From: Microbacterium arborescens
Lineage (GTDB): Bacteria; Actinomycetota; Actinomycetes; Actinomycetales; Microbacteriaceae
Length of the DNA stretch: 64,000 bases
Direction of reading: 5' to 3'
Assembly (NCBI RefSeq): GCF_030369635.1
Contig: NZ_CP128474.1
Location: 2,852,001 to 2,916,000, forward strand
Below the pieces are notes generated by a model, which worked only from the letters and a program-made list of their open reading frames with translations, was not told where the DNA came from and searched no databases. Shown piece after piece: positions 27,195-36,405 of this stretch. Numbering within the stretch: position 1 is the first letter of the stretch; each line of letters begins with the position of its first letter. Both the position numbers and the translations under genes were made by a program.

Positions 27195-28676
27195 GTGGGC
27201 GGACCCTCGGAGCGCACGGATCGCACCGCTCGCCGGGCCGTCGGCGTCGCTCTCGTCGCGGTCACGGCTCTGCTCGTCTCGGGCTGCACCGGCGCACAGC
27301 CCGAAGAGGCGTTCTCACCACGCTGGGAGACGACGTTCGACGTGACGACCCGGGTGGTGGCATCCGGCGACGGAGTCGTCATCGTCGCCTCGGAACAGGG
27401 GCAGACGCTCGCGGCGCTGAACACGCGCAACGGCGGCACGAGGTGGAGCCTGCCGTTCGCCCCGATGCCTTCTGCCGTCACGGTGCGCGGCGATGTCGTG
27501 ACGGTGCAGCAGCGGCTCGAATCGGGCGTGCACGTCTCGGCGGTGAGCGCATCGACCGGCAACCCGATGTGGAATCGCACCGCGAACGGCGGCTCTGTGA
27601 TCGGCGCGTTCTCCGATGGCCGGGTCGCCACGATGCGTGACGACGCCGTGTCGATCACCGATGTGGCGAACGTCCGCACAGCCGAGCCGTGGATGCCGCA
27701 GAAGTCGTGCTCCGTGGGAGACGCCGAGCTCTCACCCGGCAAAGAGCCATGGTTGGCGGTTCTCGAGGTGTGCGACGAAGAGCCGTCTCACCTCGTCCGT
27801 TTGGATGATTCCCTGCGAGAGGTTTGGCGTTCGCCGACCGCGACCGCGACCCGGTTCGACTTCATCGACGGCCTCGCGGCGGCGAGCGACGACGGGGCGA
27901 ACCTGTGGATCGTCGGCGACGACGGCACGCTCGTCCAGACGCTCTCCGGCTCGATCCCGCCCGGCACGGACGTGGTGCACCGCACCTTCGAGAACGACGT
28001 CGTCGCGGTGTCCGGCTCGGGTGAACTGCATCCGACTGCGGGCTACCTGCGCGTGAAAAACGCGTCTGATCTCGCCGTGCTGAGCGTGGTCCGCGCCGGC
28101 GACGGGCCCGACACGGCGTTCGCGACGGTCGTCGGCCGCGCCGGTGAGCTCACCCCGCTGACGGGTGACGACTACCTGCTCTCACGCCAGGTCGGCGGCG
28201 CGACGGTATTGACGCTGTGGCGCTGGCAGACAGGCGGCCCGCCGCCCGACGACATCCGCTCGTGGCCCGGCAGCTTCGCGGTCCACGCCGGTTCCGCCGG
28301 ACGCCTGACGGCGACAGCGGTCGGCGACCCAGGCGATCTCGACTTCGCCCTCGTCGACGATGCCGCCGGTGCACGCTTCGCCACGGTTCACGCCGCCGCC
28401 CTCGCGACCGCCGCGTCGGCGCGTACGGCGTTCGAGCTGACGAGATCGCCCGACGACACGACCGACGACACGACCGACGACACGGCGGGCGCCGCACCTG
28501 ACGCCACACCGGATGCCGCGGCGACCGTCCGTCGCGCAGACGGAACGATCACCGCGGTCCGCGGCTCGTGCCTGGTGTCCGTGCGTCTGGACGCAGCGCC
28601 CCTCGCCGCCGACGATGAGGCGACTCTCCTCGACGCGATCTTCACCGCAGAGACCACGGGAGCCTGCGATGAGTGA
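27195..28676 (+). CDS. Lipoprotein with PQQ/WD40-like beta-propeller
   Basis: 493 residues. A lipoprotein signal peptide ends in LLVSGC with Cys31. The mature part has repeats such as LAALNTRNGGTRWSLPF and VSAVSASTGNPMWNRT, as in PQQ-type beta-propellers, usually protein-binding or structural. Near residues 416-425 lies a short TTDDTTDDT repeat. The GTG start has AGGGAGAG 5 bases upstream. Its stop overlaps the start of the next gene by 8 bp (ATGAGTGA), so both surface proteins are coupled. Role unknown. Confidence 0.82.
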   Translation: MGGPSERTDRTARRAVGVALVAVTALLVSGCTGAQPEEAFSPRWETTFDVTTRVVASGDGVVIVASEQGQTLAALNTRNGGTRWSLPFAPMPSAVTVRGDVVTVQQRLESGVHVSAVSASTGNPMWNRTANGGSVIGAFSDGRVATMRDDAVSITDVANVRTAEPWMPQKSCSVGDAELSPGKEPWLAVLEVCDEEPSHLVRLDDSLREVWRSPTATATRFDFIDGLAAASDDGANLWIVGDDGTLVQTLSGSIPPGTDVVHRTFENDVVAVSGSGELHPTAGYLRVKNASDLAVLSVVRAGDGPDTAFATVVGRAGELTPLTGDDYLLSRQVGGATVLTLWRWQTGGPPPDDIRSWPGSFAVHAGSAGRLTATAVGDPGDLDFALVDDAAGARFATVHAAALATAASARTAFELTRSPDDTTDDTTDDTAGAAPDATPDAAATVRRADGTITAVRGSCLVSVRLDAAPLAADDEATLLDAIFTAETTGACDE

Positions 28677-29907
28677 AGCGAAGGGACCCTCTCGCTGGCT
28701 GCCCGACGAGCCGCGCAAGCGCGTGGTCGTGGCGGTGGGCGGCATCATCGGCGCCCTGATCGTCGCGGTCGTCGGCGCCCTGATCGGGGTGTTCGGCGAG
28801 AACATCCGAGCCGCCACCGACGACTGGTTCGCGAAGCCGCCCGCTCCGGGGCAGCCCGTGCAGATCCGGGTCGCAGCGAGTGGCATGTCGGCGGAACGTC
28901 TGTACGCGGTGGCCGAGGCCGATATTCAGTCCGCCGCCGTCGTCGGCGAGATCGTGTCGGGGGTTCGTCCCGCCGCAGCGATCCCCATCGGTCGACGGCT
29001 CGACTCGTGGACCCTCCGCGCGACGGGCAGCGAGCCGGTCACGCTCCTGAGCATCAGGGCGGTCGATGTCACCGCGTCGCCCGCGCACGACGACGTATTC
29101 GTCGACTTCGGGACCGGCGGCGAGGGCGGTGGCGACGACGTGCCAGAGGTCCACAGCCTGGATCTCGATCTCGCCTCGGGCGACTTCACCGCCGCCGACG
29201 GCCAGCCCTCCTTCCGGTCGCAGGCGATCACGGTGCGGAACGACGTCAGCACGGTGCTGCACATGGGAGTGATCGCGCCGGGCGGGTACTCCTACACCTG
29301 GATGCTGCGCCTCGACATCGAGACCGCCGACGGCGAGCAGTCGCATCTGTACGCCGGCGCGTCGGGCGAGCTCTACGCCGAGAAGGCGGCGGTGCCGCGC
29401 GGAGACGTATTCGAGATCACCGCGCGGTCGGCCGAGTACGACCGGCGCTACATTCCGGACGGTGCAGGCCTGATTCAGCTCGCGCCGTCGGGAGAGCCGG
29501 AGGCGCAGCATCCCCCCGGCACGCCGCCGGAACTCGCGGGTCGGTGGTGTCCGCTCACAACGAGCGATCCGTGCATCGACACGACGACCATCGCCGCGGA
29601 GTACCCGCAGTCGAACATCACGAGCATCACCGGCCAGGTCTCCGGTGCGACGGACTACCGCGTCTGCTTCCGCACGGATGCGAACGGCGCCTGCCCGATG
29701 GCCGATGCGATGTTCCTGCGCTACTTCCCCGTCGACGCCGATTGGGACTGCGGCGCGCACGCGTCATGGCTCGGTCGCTGCGACCCCGATTTCTCGGCCG
29801 AACACGACCTCTCGCGAGAGCGGGTGGTCAGGCTGCTCAACCACCAGCAGGGCGACAGCTATGTCGACACCCCGCCGGCCTACCGCGACCGCTCGACGGG
29901 AGGGTGA
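28669..29907 (+). CDS. Membrane-anchored extracellular protein of unknown function
   Basis: 412 residues. A short basic cytoplasmic N-terminus, one membrane segment at about residues 19-43 (VVVAVGGIIGALIVAVVGAL), then a large extracellular part. The latter has a beta-rich section and a Cys-containing C-terminal section (RWCPLTTSDPCIDT, DWDCGAHASWLGRCD) likely to form disulfides. No family recognised. It overlaps the propeller lipoprotein gene by 8 bp, so the two probably work together at the cell surface. Confidence 0.8.
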   Translation: MSEAKGPSRWLPDEPRKRVVVAVGGIIGALIVAVVGALIGVFGENIRAATDDWFAKPPAPGQPVQIRVAASGMSAERLYAVAEADIQSAAVVGEIVSGVRPAAAIPIGRRLDSWTLRATGSEPVTLLSIRAVDVTASPAHDDVFVDFGTGGEGGGDDVPEVHSLDLDLASGDFTAADGQPSFRSQAITVRNDVSTVLHMGVIAPGGYSYTWMLRLDIETADGEQSHLYAGASGELYAEKAAVPRGDVFEITARSAEYDRRYIPDGAGLIQLAPSGEPEAQHPPGTPPELAGRWCPLTTSDPCIDTTTIAAEYPQSNITSITGQVSGATDYRVCFRTDANGACPMADAMFLRYFPVDADWDCGAHASWLGRCDPDFSAEHDLSRERVVRLLNHQQGDSYVDTPPAYRDRSTGG

Positions 29908-30160
29908 GGCCACGACGCGCAGAGCCCTGGTACGAAATACGAGTCGCCCGCTCAGGTTCGAGCAAATTTTTTCCACGCTGATCAGTGCATTTCAGCGGGT
30001 GTCCACCGGATGGCCTACTTAAGCCGCGCCTATGAAACCGATACCATCGGCACGGGAGGGGCGCCCGTTAGCTCGGTGATCCCGATTTCACATGCGCGAC
30101 ACACGCGCGGCGTACGATCCCTCTCCCAGCAACTCATCGCGAACCGCACGGGAGGATGTC
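29908..30160 (+). promoter_or_regulatory. Intergenic leader before the exopolysaccharide cluster
   Basis: 253 bp with a local AT-rich patch (AAATTTTTT near 29967) that is unusual for this window and could hold the cluster promoter. No confident -10/-35 pair, operator or riboswitch could be identified. A short GC-rich inverted stretch lies near 30056-30070. Confidence 0.3.
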
Positions 30161-31735
30161 ATGCCGTACGACTCCCCCACTGCGCCTTCACCGGCTGCCT
30201 CGCCCGCTTCCGACACGTTCGGTGCGCCGTCCGCATCCGGCGCGTCCGCGGATCGCGACGAGCACCCCGCCGCGGCTCCGGCCGCGTACCGCGGTCCTCG
30301 TGATTGGCGACGCCGGTACGCGTCACTGCTGCGGCTGACGGATCTGCTCGTGCTGGTCTGGGTCGTCTACGGAACGCAGATCGCGTGGTTCGGCTTCGGC
30401 AACGCGGAGGTGTCGATTCGCGAAGACTCGCGCATCACCGACATCTCTTACTGGCTCTTCTCCGGAGGCCTGGTCGCCGCGTGGATGTGGACGCTCAGCC
30501 TCGCCGACACCCGCGACCACCGCATCATCGGCGCCGGGGCGGAGGAGTACGCGCGCATCGCACGGTCGAGCCTGTCGCTCTTCGGCGTCATCGCGATCCT
30601 CGCCTTCCTCGCGCGAGTCGACGTCGCCCGCGGATTCCTGCTCATCAGCCTGCCCGTCGGCATCGGGATGCTGCTGTTCTCGCGGTGGCTCTGGCGCCAG
30701 TGGCTCGTCGCGAAACGATCCGTCGGCGAGTACTCCGCGCGCGTGCTGCTCGTGGGGTCTGAGGCATCCGTCACCTACCTTGCACGCGAACTTCAGCGCA
30801 CCCCCGGCTCGGGGTACCGGGTCGTCGGGGCGTGCGTTCCCTCGGGCCGTGTCGCCGGCACCGTGGAGGGCACCGACATCCCCATCATGGGAAGCGTGGA
30901 TGCCGTCACCCAGGCCATGGCCTCCACGGGAGCCGACACCGTCGCGGTCACCAGCACAGACGAGCTTCCGCCCGACAAGGTGAAGCAGATCTCGTGGGGC
31001 CTCGAGGCCGGCCGCCAGCATCTCGTGCTCGCGCCGAGCATCGTCGACATCGCCGGCCCCCGCGTGCAGACGCGGCCCGTCGCGGGCGTGCCGCTCATGC
31101 ACGTCGAGACCCCGCGCTTCAGCCGGGGTCAGCTCTTCTTGAAGCGCACGGTCGACATCGTCGCGAGCGCGATCGGCGTCGTGGTGCTCAGCCCCGTGCT
31201 GCTGTTCCTCGCCCTCAGCGTTCGGCTGTCGAGCCAGGGTCCGGTCTTCTTCCGGCAGACGCGGGTTGGCCTGCGCGGGCGAGAGTTCACGATGCTGAAG
31301 TTCCGCACGATGGTCGTGAACGCCGAAGACCTGCTCGAGGCTCTTGCCAAACAGCAACGGGATGCCGGTAACGAGGTGCTCTTCAAGATGAAGAACGACC
31401 CGCGCGTCACCCCCGTCGGCCGCGTCATGCGCAAGTTCAGCCTCGACGAACTGCCCCAGCTCTTCAACGTCATCGGCGGATCGATGTCGCTCGTCGGGCC
31501 CCGGCCCCCGCTGCCCTCCGAGGTCGAGCGCTACGCGGACCACGTGCACCGCCGGTTCCTCGTGAAGCCCGGCATCACCGGCCTGTGGCAAGTGAGCGGC
31601 CGGTCCAGCCTGTCGTGGGAGGACTCGGTGCGCCTCGACCTGTCGTACGTTGAGAACTGGTCGCTTGTGAGCGACCTCGTGATCGTTGCAAAGACCGCCC
31701 GAGCCGCTCTTTCGCCCGGCGAAACCGCTCACTGA
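30161..31735 (+). CDS. Polyprenyl-phosphate sugar-1-phosphate transferase (WbaP/CpsE type)
   Basis: 524 residues. Four membrane segments at the N-terminus are followed by a CoA-binding-like cytoplasmic domain (RVLLVGSEASVTYLARELQR), another membrane helix, and a catalytic bacterial sugar transferase domain. The latter shows KRTVDIVAS, FRTMV, DELPQL and SLVGPRPPLPSE, then KPGITGLWQVSGRS. It starts polysaccharide synthesis by loading the first sugar phosphate onto undecaprenyl phosphate. ATG 30161 has GGGAGG 6 bases away; an upstream in-frame ATG lacks one. It heads the exopolysaccharide cluster. Confidence 0.94.
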   Translation: MPYDSPTAPSPAASPASDTFGAPSASGASADRDEHPAAAPAAYRGPRDWRRRYASLLRLTDLLVLVWVVYGTQIAWFGFGNAEVSIREDSRITDISYWLFSGGLVAAWMWTLSLADTRDHRIIGAGAEEYARIARSSLSLFGVIAILAFLARVDVARGFLLISLPVGIGMLLFSRWLWRQWLVAKRSVGEYSARVLLVGSEASVTYLARELQRTPGSGYRVVGACVPSGRVAGTVEGTDIPIMGSVDAVTQAMASTGADTVAVTSTDELPPDKVKQISWGLEAGRQHLVLAPSIVDIAGPRVQTRPVAGVPLMHVETPRFSRGQLFLKRTVDIVASAIGVVVLSPVLLFLALSVRLSSQGPVFFRQTRVGLRGREFTMLKFRTMVVNAEDLLEALAKQQRDAGNEVLFKMKNDPRVTPVGRVMRKFSLDELPQLFNVIGGSMSLVGPRPPLPSEVERYADHVHRRFLVKPGITGLWQVSGRSSLSWEDSVRLDLSYVENWSLVSDLVIVAKTARAALSPGETAH

Positions 31736-31761
31736 CCACCCGACACTTCTCCAAGGGACGC

Positions 31762-32871
31762 ATGCCTTCTGTCGCGATCATCGGTACTAGGGGTTACCCG
31801 AGTTTCTATGGAGGATTCGAAACCGCGGTCAGGCGCCTGTCACCTTTCCTCGTCGATCACGGATGGGATGTCACGGTTTACGGTCGGCCAGGCGCGGTTC
31901 GTGACGATAGCGCCGATCGAGACCCGCGCGTTCGGAGCGTGACGACCCGCGGCGTGGAATCCAAGTCCCTCAGCACTCTCTCGTACGGCCTGACGGCCAC
32001 GATGGACGCGGTCGTGCGCCGGAAGCCCGACGTGGCTCTCGTGATGAACGTTGCCAACGGCTTCTTCCTGCCGATGATGAAAGCGCGCGGCATCCCCACC
32101 CTCGTCAACGTGGACGGCATCGAGTGGGATCGCGATAAGTGGGGCCGCGTCGCGAAGACCATGTTCCTTACGGGGGCACGACTCACGGCTCGGTTCGGGA
32201 CCAACCTCGTCTTCGACGCCCGCGCGATCGAGCACCGCTGGAAGCAGCAGTTCGGTCGGGATGGCGTGTTCATCCCATACGGCGGGACGGATCCCGGGCC
32301 GCTCGAAGTCCCGCTCGGGTTGCCGTCACGGGGCTATGCGCTGATAGTCGCCCGATTCGTTCCGGAGAATAGCGTTCCCGAGTTCCTCCGCGCCGCACGC
32401 CAGATCGCCCTCAAACACCCGGTGGTCATCGTGGGCTCCAGTGGCTACGGGGGGCAGCTTGACGAGGAAGCAGAGCAGTTGGCGGCTTCCTCGCCGAACG
32501 TTCGGTGGCTCGGCCATCTCAGCGACGATGCCCTTCTCTTTGCACTGCTCCAACACGCTGGCGCCTACTTCCATGGGCACAGTGTTGGCGGCACTAACCC
32601 GGCTCTCGTCCAGGCGATGGCGTGCGGAGCGCCGATCGTGGCGCGTGACACCGTCTACAACCGCGAAGTCGTAGGCCCCTCGGGTACGTTCGTGCCGCCG
32701 GCCCCCGAGGCCATCGCGGCCGGGGTTATCGCAATGATGGAGTCGCCCGAGCGACAGGAAGAGGCAACGGCGTCCGCGCTGAGCCGAAGCGAAGAGTTCT
32801 ACACCTGGCAAGCGGTCTGCTCAAGCTACGAGCGGGCGTTGAGGGAGTTGCTGGATGCGCCTGCTCTTTGA
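31762..32871 (+). CDS. Glycosyltransferase family 4 (DUF1972 N-terminus)
   Basis: 369 residues, GT-B fold. The N-terminus VAIIGTRGYPSFYGGFETAV is the DUF1972 signature found in rhamnosyl- and related transferases. The C-terminal half has the GT4 donor site around HSVGGTNPALVQAMACGAPI. It would add a sugar to the lipid-linked repeat unit. The gene overlaps the next glycosyltransferase by 17 bp. GC content is visibly lower than in the flanking regions. Confidence 0.9.
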   Translation: MPSVAIIGTRGYPSFYGGFETAVRRLSPFLVDHGWDVTVYGRPGAVRDDSADRDPRVRSVTTRGVESKSLSTLSYGLTATMDAVVRRKPDVALVMNVANGFFLPMMKARGIPTLVNVDGIEWDRDKWGRVAKTMFLTGARLTARFGTNLVFDARAIEHRWKQQFGRDGVFIPYGGTDPGPLEVPLGLPSRGYALIVARFVPENSVPEFLRAARQIALKHPVVIVGSSGYGGQLDEEAEQLAASSPNVRWLGHLSDDALLFALLQHAGAYFHGHSVGGTNPALVQAMACGAPIVARDTVYNREVVGPSGTFVPPAPEAIAAGVIAMMESPERQEEATASALSRSEEFYTWQAVCSSYERALRELLDAPAL

Positions 32872-33943
32872 CGGGTTCTGGTGGGTGCGCGGTCCGCTCG
32901 CGAATCAAACTGTGATGCGGGAGTTCGTCCACGCTTGGTCGAGGGCATTTCCCGGTGACGAACTGCTGGTGGCGATCCGCCGCAAGCACGTTGCGATGTT
33001 CGAGGAACCCGAAGGCGTCCGACCGGTGACGACGAGACTTGGCCCCCAAGCAGTCTCGAACGCCATCGAGCTTCCTCTGCTTGCTCGGCTCCATCGTGCG
33101 GACTTCGTCGTGAGCCACAACTATGCGCCGATCACCGGCAGATCGTTGGTGTTCATCCACGACCTTCTCTTCGAAGACAACCCCCAATGGTTCTCGCTGA
33201 AGGAACGGGTCTACTTCTCTCCGATGGCGGTATTGGCGCGGCGGGCTTCGATCGTGGCGACGTCTTCAGAGACTGAGGCAGCCCGCATGCAACGCCTCCA
33301 CCGCGAACTCGCGCCTGTGCTGACGACCGGGCTCGGCGTTTCATCTGGACTCACCCATGCGACCGCGCGCCGACCGGCGGGTTTACCGGAAGTCGCCAAC
33401 TTTGTGCTTTCGGTCGGGCGCCTGAATGCACGCAAGAACTTGGCGACGGTCATCGCAGGCGCCATGCGAAGCGCGAGCATCACAGCCAACCGACCTCTCG
33501 TGATCGTCGGCAGCGCGGAGTATTCGGGTGCCCAAGCAGACCTGCCGCCCGCCGTCGCGGAATTCGTCTCGGACGGGCGCCTCATCTTCTTGGGGCGGGT
33601 GTCAGACGGCGAACTTCGCTGGCTGTACGAACGCGCAGATTGCCTCATATACATGTCGTTGGACGAGGGTTACGGCCTGCCCCCTGCAGAGGCGCTGCAC
33701 TTCGGAGCACCGGTGATCGCATCGGACATTGCTGTGATGCGCGAGACCGTGGGGCGTCGAGGGGCGTTGGTGCCGCCGGACTCGGCCGAGAAGCTGGCTG
33801 CGGCGCTGGAACGTATCGCGCCTCGCACGACCAGCGCTCCAGCGACCACGACCCGCGACGCAGAATTGCAGTGGGAGCGAGCGGCCGGGTCTATGCGTGC
33901 GGCGATGCTGTCCTTCGAAGCCGGGAGAGAACACAATGCCTGA
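32855..33943 (+). CDS. Glycosyltransferase family 4
   Basis: 362 residues, GT-B fold. Signatures include NFVLSVGRLNARKN in the second Rossmann half and the donor-site EGYGLPPAEALHFGAPVIAS. It is a cytoplasmic enzyme of exopolysaccharide repeat-unit assembly; donor sugar unknown, perhaps mannose by family habit. It overlaps the previous gene by 17 bp and the next by 8 bp, forming one tight operon. Confidence 0.9.
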   Translation: MRLLFDGFWWVRGPLANQTVMREFVHAWSRAFPGDELLVAIRRKHVAMFEEPEGVRPVTTRLGPQAVSNAIELPLLARLHRADFVVSHNYAPITGRSLVFIHDLLFEDNPQWFSLKERVYFSPMAVLARRASIVATSSETEAARMQRLHRELAPVLTTGLGVSSGLTHATARRPAGLPEVANFVLSVGRLNARKNLATVIAGAMRSASITANRPLVIVGSAEYSGAQADLPPAVAEFVSDGRLIFLGRVSDGELRWLYERADCLIYMSLDEGYGLPPAEALHFGAPVIASDIAVMRETVGRRGALVPPDSAEKLAAALERIAPRTTSAPATTTRDAELQWERAAGSMRAAMLSFEAGREHNA

Positions 33944-34883
33944 CGGCGCCCACCGCCGGCCCCGCCTTTCCGTCCTGATGGTCACGTACAACAGCGCGGA
34001 AGTAGTAGCGGCGTCCCTCAACGCACTCCCGGCAGACGTTGAGGTCATCGTCGTCGACAACGCTTCCGCGGACCACACACGGTCCGTGGTGCTCGACAAC
34101 CGCCCCGATACGGAGTGGGTGCAAACGGGAGCGAACCTCGGATTCGCGCCGGCGGTGAACATCGCCGCGAAGCGCGCCCGGGGCGAGTTGTTCCTCCTCC
34201 TCAACCCAGACGCAATGATCGCGGAACGCGCCATCAATGACGTTTTGGCCGTCTTCGACAAGCATCCCGACGTCGCGGTCGCCGCGCCGATAGTCGTCGA
34301 AGCAGGGGGTCACCTCACCACGATGGCCGGTGGTTTCGAACCGACTATTTGGCGCATGTTCACGCACTCCAGCGGCCTATCGCGACTAGCCAAGAAGATA
34401 CCCCTCCTACGTGGCCACTACCTTCTGCAAGGCCAGCAGAAGCGCGAAGGGCTTACCGACCTCGACTGGGTATCCGGCGGCTGTCTCTTCGTGCGTCGAT
34501 CCGCCTGGACGGAGCTCGGCGGTCTCACTGAGCGCTGGTTCATGTACGCCGAAGACGTGGAGTTCTGCTTGCGGATCCGGGATCAGGGGCATCGTGTCGT
34601 TCTGGCACCTTGGGCCGAGGCTGAACACGCCGTCGGTGGCAGCAGCTCCGGCACGAGTGCTGTGCGTACACAATGGCTCGAGAACCTCTTCGACCTGTAC
34701 CAGATGCGCTACCGGGCCGGCTTCATACGTTCATGGATCTGGCGATTCGTCGTAGCTGGAGGCTATGCCGCACGCGCACTGGTGCTGCGCGTGACCTTCT
34801 CGGCTCGGGGAGATCGAGCTGCGCACCAGCGCTTCGCCTCGTACGCGCGCGCCATCGTGTCCTCGAAAAGACGTGGCGAATGA
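33936..34883 (+). CDS. Glycosyltransferase family 2 (rhamnosyltransferase-like)
   Basis: 315 residues, GT-A fold. SVLMVTYNSAEVV, VDNASADHT, GANLGFAPAVNIAA and LLLNPDA are typical of rhamnosyltransferase-like GT2 enzymes. The central WVSGGCLFVRRSAW and FMYAEDVEFCLR motifs complete the active site. ATG 33936 has GGGAGA 7 bases upstream and overlaps the previous stop by 8 bp. Its stop overlaps the next ATG (ATGA). Confidence 0.92.
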   Translation: MPDGAHRRPRLSVLMVTYNSAEVVAASLNALPADVEVIVVDNASADHTRSVVLDNRPDTEWVQTGANLGFAPAVNIAAKRARGELFLLLNPDAMIAERAINDVLAVFDKHPDVAVAAPIVVEAGGHLTTMAGGFEPTIWRMFTHSSGLSRLAKKIPLLRGHYLLQGQQKREGLTDLDWVSGGCLFVRRSAWTELGGLTERWFMYAEDVEFCLRIRDQGHRVVLAPWAEAEHAVGGSSSGTSAVRTQWLENLFDLYQMRYRAGFIRSWIWRFVVAGGYAARALVLRVTFSARGDRAAHQRFASYARAIVSSKRRGE

Positions 34884-35119
34884 CAGCGGGGTCGCACACG
34901 GGGCTCAGCGGGATTCTCAGCAGCATCTCGGTAGGTTTCGCGTCCCCCGGGTTGCGCGCGGGGCTCCGAATCGGCCTACTTCTCGACTACAGAGACTCTG
35001 CGGGCCCGGTCGCGCTCTGGAAGACGGCCCGATTCGATTGGGTCGAGAGTTCGCTTCGGGTCGCCCGCCGTAGCGTTGGACCAGCCACTTTCGTACTTCT
35101 TCTGCGGGAGAAAATATGA
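34880..35119 (+). CDS. 79-aa protein coupled on both sides between glycosyltransferases
   Basis: The ATG overlaps the upstream stop (ATGA) and its own stop overlaps the next ATG (ATGA), so it is probably translated as part of the operon. The protein is basic with weakly hydrophobic stretches (SVGFASPGLRAGLRIGLLL, ATFVLLL) but no clear membrane helix. No domain is recognised. It could be a leftover of a larger gene, or a small accessory protein. Confidence 0.6.
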   Translation: MTAGSHTGLSGILSSISVGFASPGLRAGLRIGLLLDYRDSAGPVALWKTARFDWVESSLRVARRSVGPATFVLLLREKI

Positions 35120-36153
35120 TCAACCACCTTGAGGTACAGTTCCCCGGCAGCGTCGATGCGGTTGCGTGGGAACAGGCGCACCGCGAAGGGTCCAGGCCCA
35201 GTCGCTGGCCCTACGGTCTGCACAGCCTCGTGACCGAGATGGCGGAGGATATGCGGGTGAGCGTTGGATCGACACCGCCCTCGTCGTACGTAGCACTGGC
35301 GCGCGCCCAGTTCGCAAGCAGGCCCCCCGCGCTCGCCGTCGCGAAGGCCGCCCTCACCTGGGATGAATGGTCAGCGACGCGAGTCATCTCGGCGAATCTA
35401 GACACGCCCGTGCTCTCGGGAGTCATCTGGGCGACTGATCGACCCACATCGCGTCGCAGAACGGCGCAGCGCTTGCTGATGCAGCGTATTCTTCGGCGCG
35501 CCCGAGGACTATGGGTACTGAGCGAGGCTCAGCTGCCTCACCTCCAACAATGGCTAGGGCCCGGGGCGCCCACGTCGAGATATATACGGTTTGGTATTGA
35601 CGAGGACTTCTTCCAGCTCGCGGACTACCCAAGCGATCCTCTAATTGTCAGTGTCGGCGGCGACCGCGACCGCGACACCGCCTCGCTCTACAAGGCTTTG
35701 GGTTCCGTAGCAGATACTCACCCAGCGGTCAGAGCGATTGTGCAAACGTCTTCTCCCTTGCCTCCACCGCCCAACACCACGGCGGTCCCTCATCTGTCCC
35801 ACATCGAGCTCAGAGAGTTGTATCGGCGCGCGACAGTTGTCGTGGTCGCGACCCTGCCGAATTTGCACGCGTCGGGTATGACGGTTTCGCTCGAAGCGAT
35901 GGCCACGGGGCGACCGGTCGTCATCACGGCGACACCCGGACTCGAGGATTACATCGAAGACGGAGCGACGGGAACCCTGGTTCGGTCCCACGAACCGCAA
36001 GGCTTAGCCCGCGCGATCTCGAGATACCTCGACGCCCCCGCCGCAGCAGCCGAGGCGGGGAAGATGGGCCGCGAGAAGGTGCTTCGCGACCACCGAAGCA
36101 CGTCGATGGCCGCCGAACTAGCGAAATTCGCTCGACAGGTTTTGAGGAGTTGA
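35116..36153 (+). CDS. Glycosyltransferase (GT-B type)
   Basis: 345 residues. The N-terminus (FPGSVDAVAWEQAHREG) is unusual, but the C-terminal half is a standard GT4-like donor domain: LPNLHASGMTVSLEAMATGR, then PVVITATPGLEDYI. It would act on the lipid-linked exopolysaccharide unit. Start overlaps the 79-aa gene stop by 4 bp. The sugar specificity is unknown. Confidence 0.85.
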   Translation: MINHLEVQFPGSVDAVAWEQAHREGSRPSRWPYGLHSLVTEMAEDMRVSVGSTPPSSYVALARAQFASRPPALAVAKAALTWDEWSATRVISANLDTPVLSGVIWATDRPTSRRRTAQRLLMQRILRRARGLWVLSEAQLPHLQQWLGPGAPTSRYIRFGIDEDFFQLADYPSDPLIVSVGGDRDRDTASLYKALGSVADTHPAVRAIVQTSSPLPPPPNTTAVPHLSHIELRELYRRATVVVVATLPNLHASGMTVSLEAMATGRPVVITATPGLEDYIEDGATGTLVRSHEPQGLARAISRYLDAPAAAAEAGKMGREKVLRDHRSTSMAAELAKFARQVLRS

Positions 36154-36156
36154 GCC

Positions 36157-36405
36157 TTGCTGGATCAATTGGCCGCTCACGTCGCAAGCTCCGTCAGAAG
36201 ACGCATACTCGCGATCGCAGTTTTCTTCGCTGTCCCAGTCGGTGAGCGGCGCGGACTGAGTATTGAGTTACGGGTCATGGTGCAAGGCGCGCATCATCTC
36301 GAATCGCGCGTGTTGATCGGCCCCAGTGTGCGTGTCCACACGGGCACTCACCCCACATCGGACTCGGGTCCGCGCTCAGGCGTTGAGGGGAGCGCGAGGT
36401 GCTGA
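36157..36405 (+). pseudogene. Probable remnant of a hexapeptide-repeat acetyltransferase
   Basis: An 82-codon frame from TTG 36157, preceded by GAGGAG, that overlaps the next gene start by 7 bp. Its middle reads ESRVLIGPSVRVHTGTHPTS, very like the core of maltose/sugar O-acetyltransferases (RVLIGPNVxIYTATHP). The rest of the left-handed helix domain is missing. It may still be translated, but it is too short to be an active acetyltransferase. Confidence 0.5.

Noticed and set aside
30050..30080. Possible riboswitch-like GC-rich leader before the exopolysaccharide cluster
   Set aside because: No conserved riboswitch core could be identified by eye, and the pairing is weak.
36399..36401. Idea that the 82-codon ORF and the next GT-like gene are one broken gene
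   Set aside because: The two have unrelated folds (hexapeptide helix versus GT-A), and the overlap is normal for this operon.
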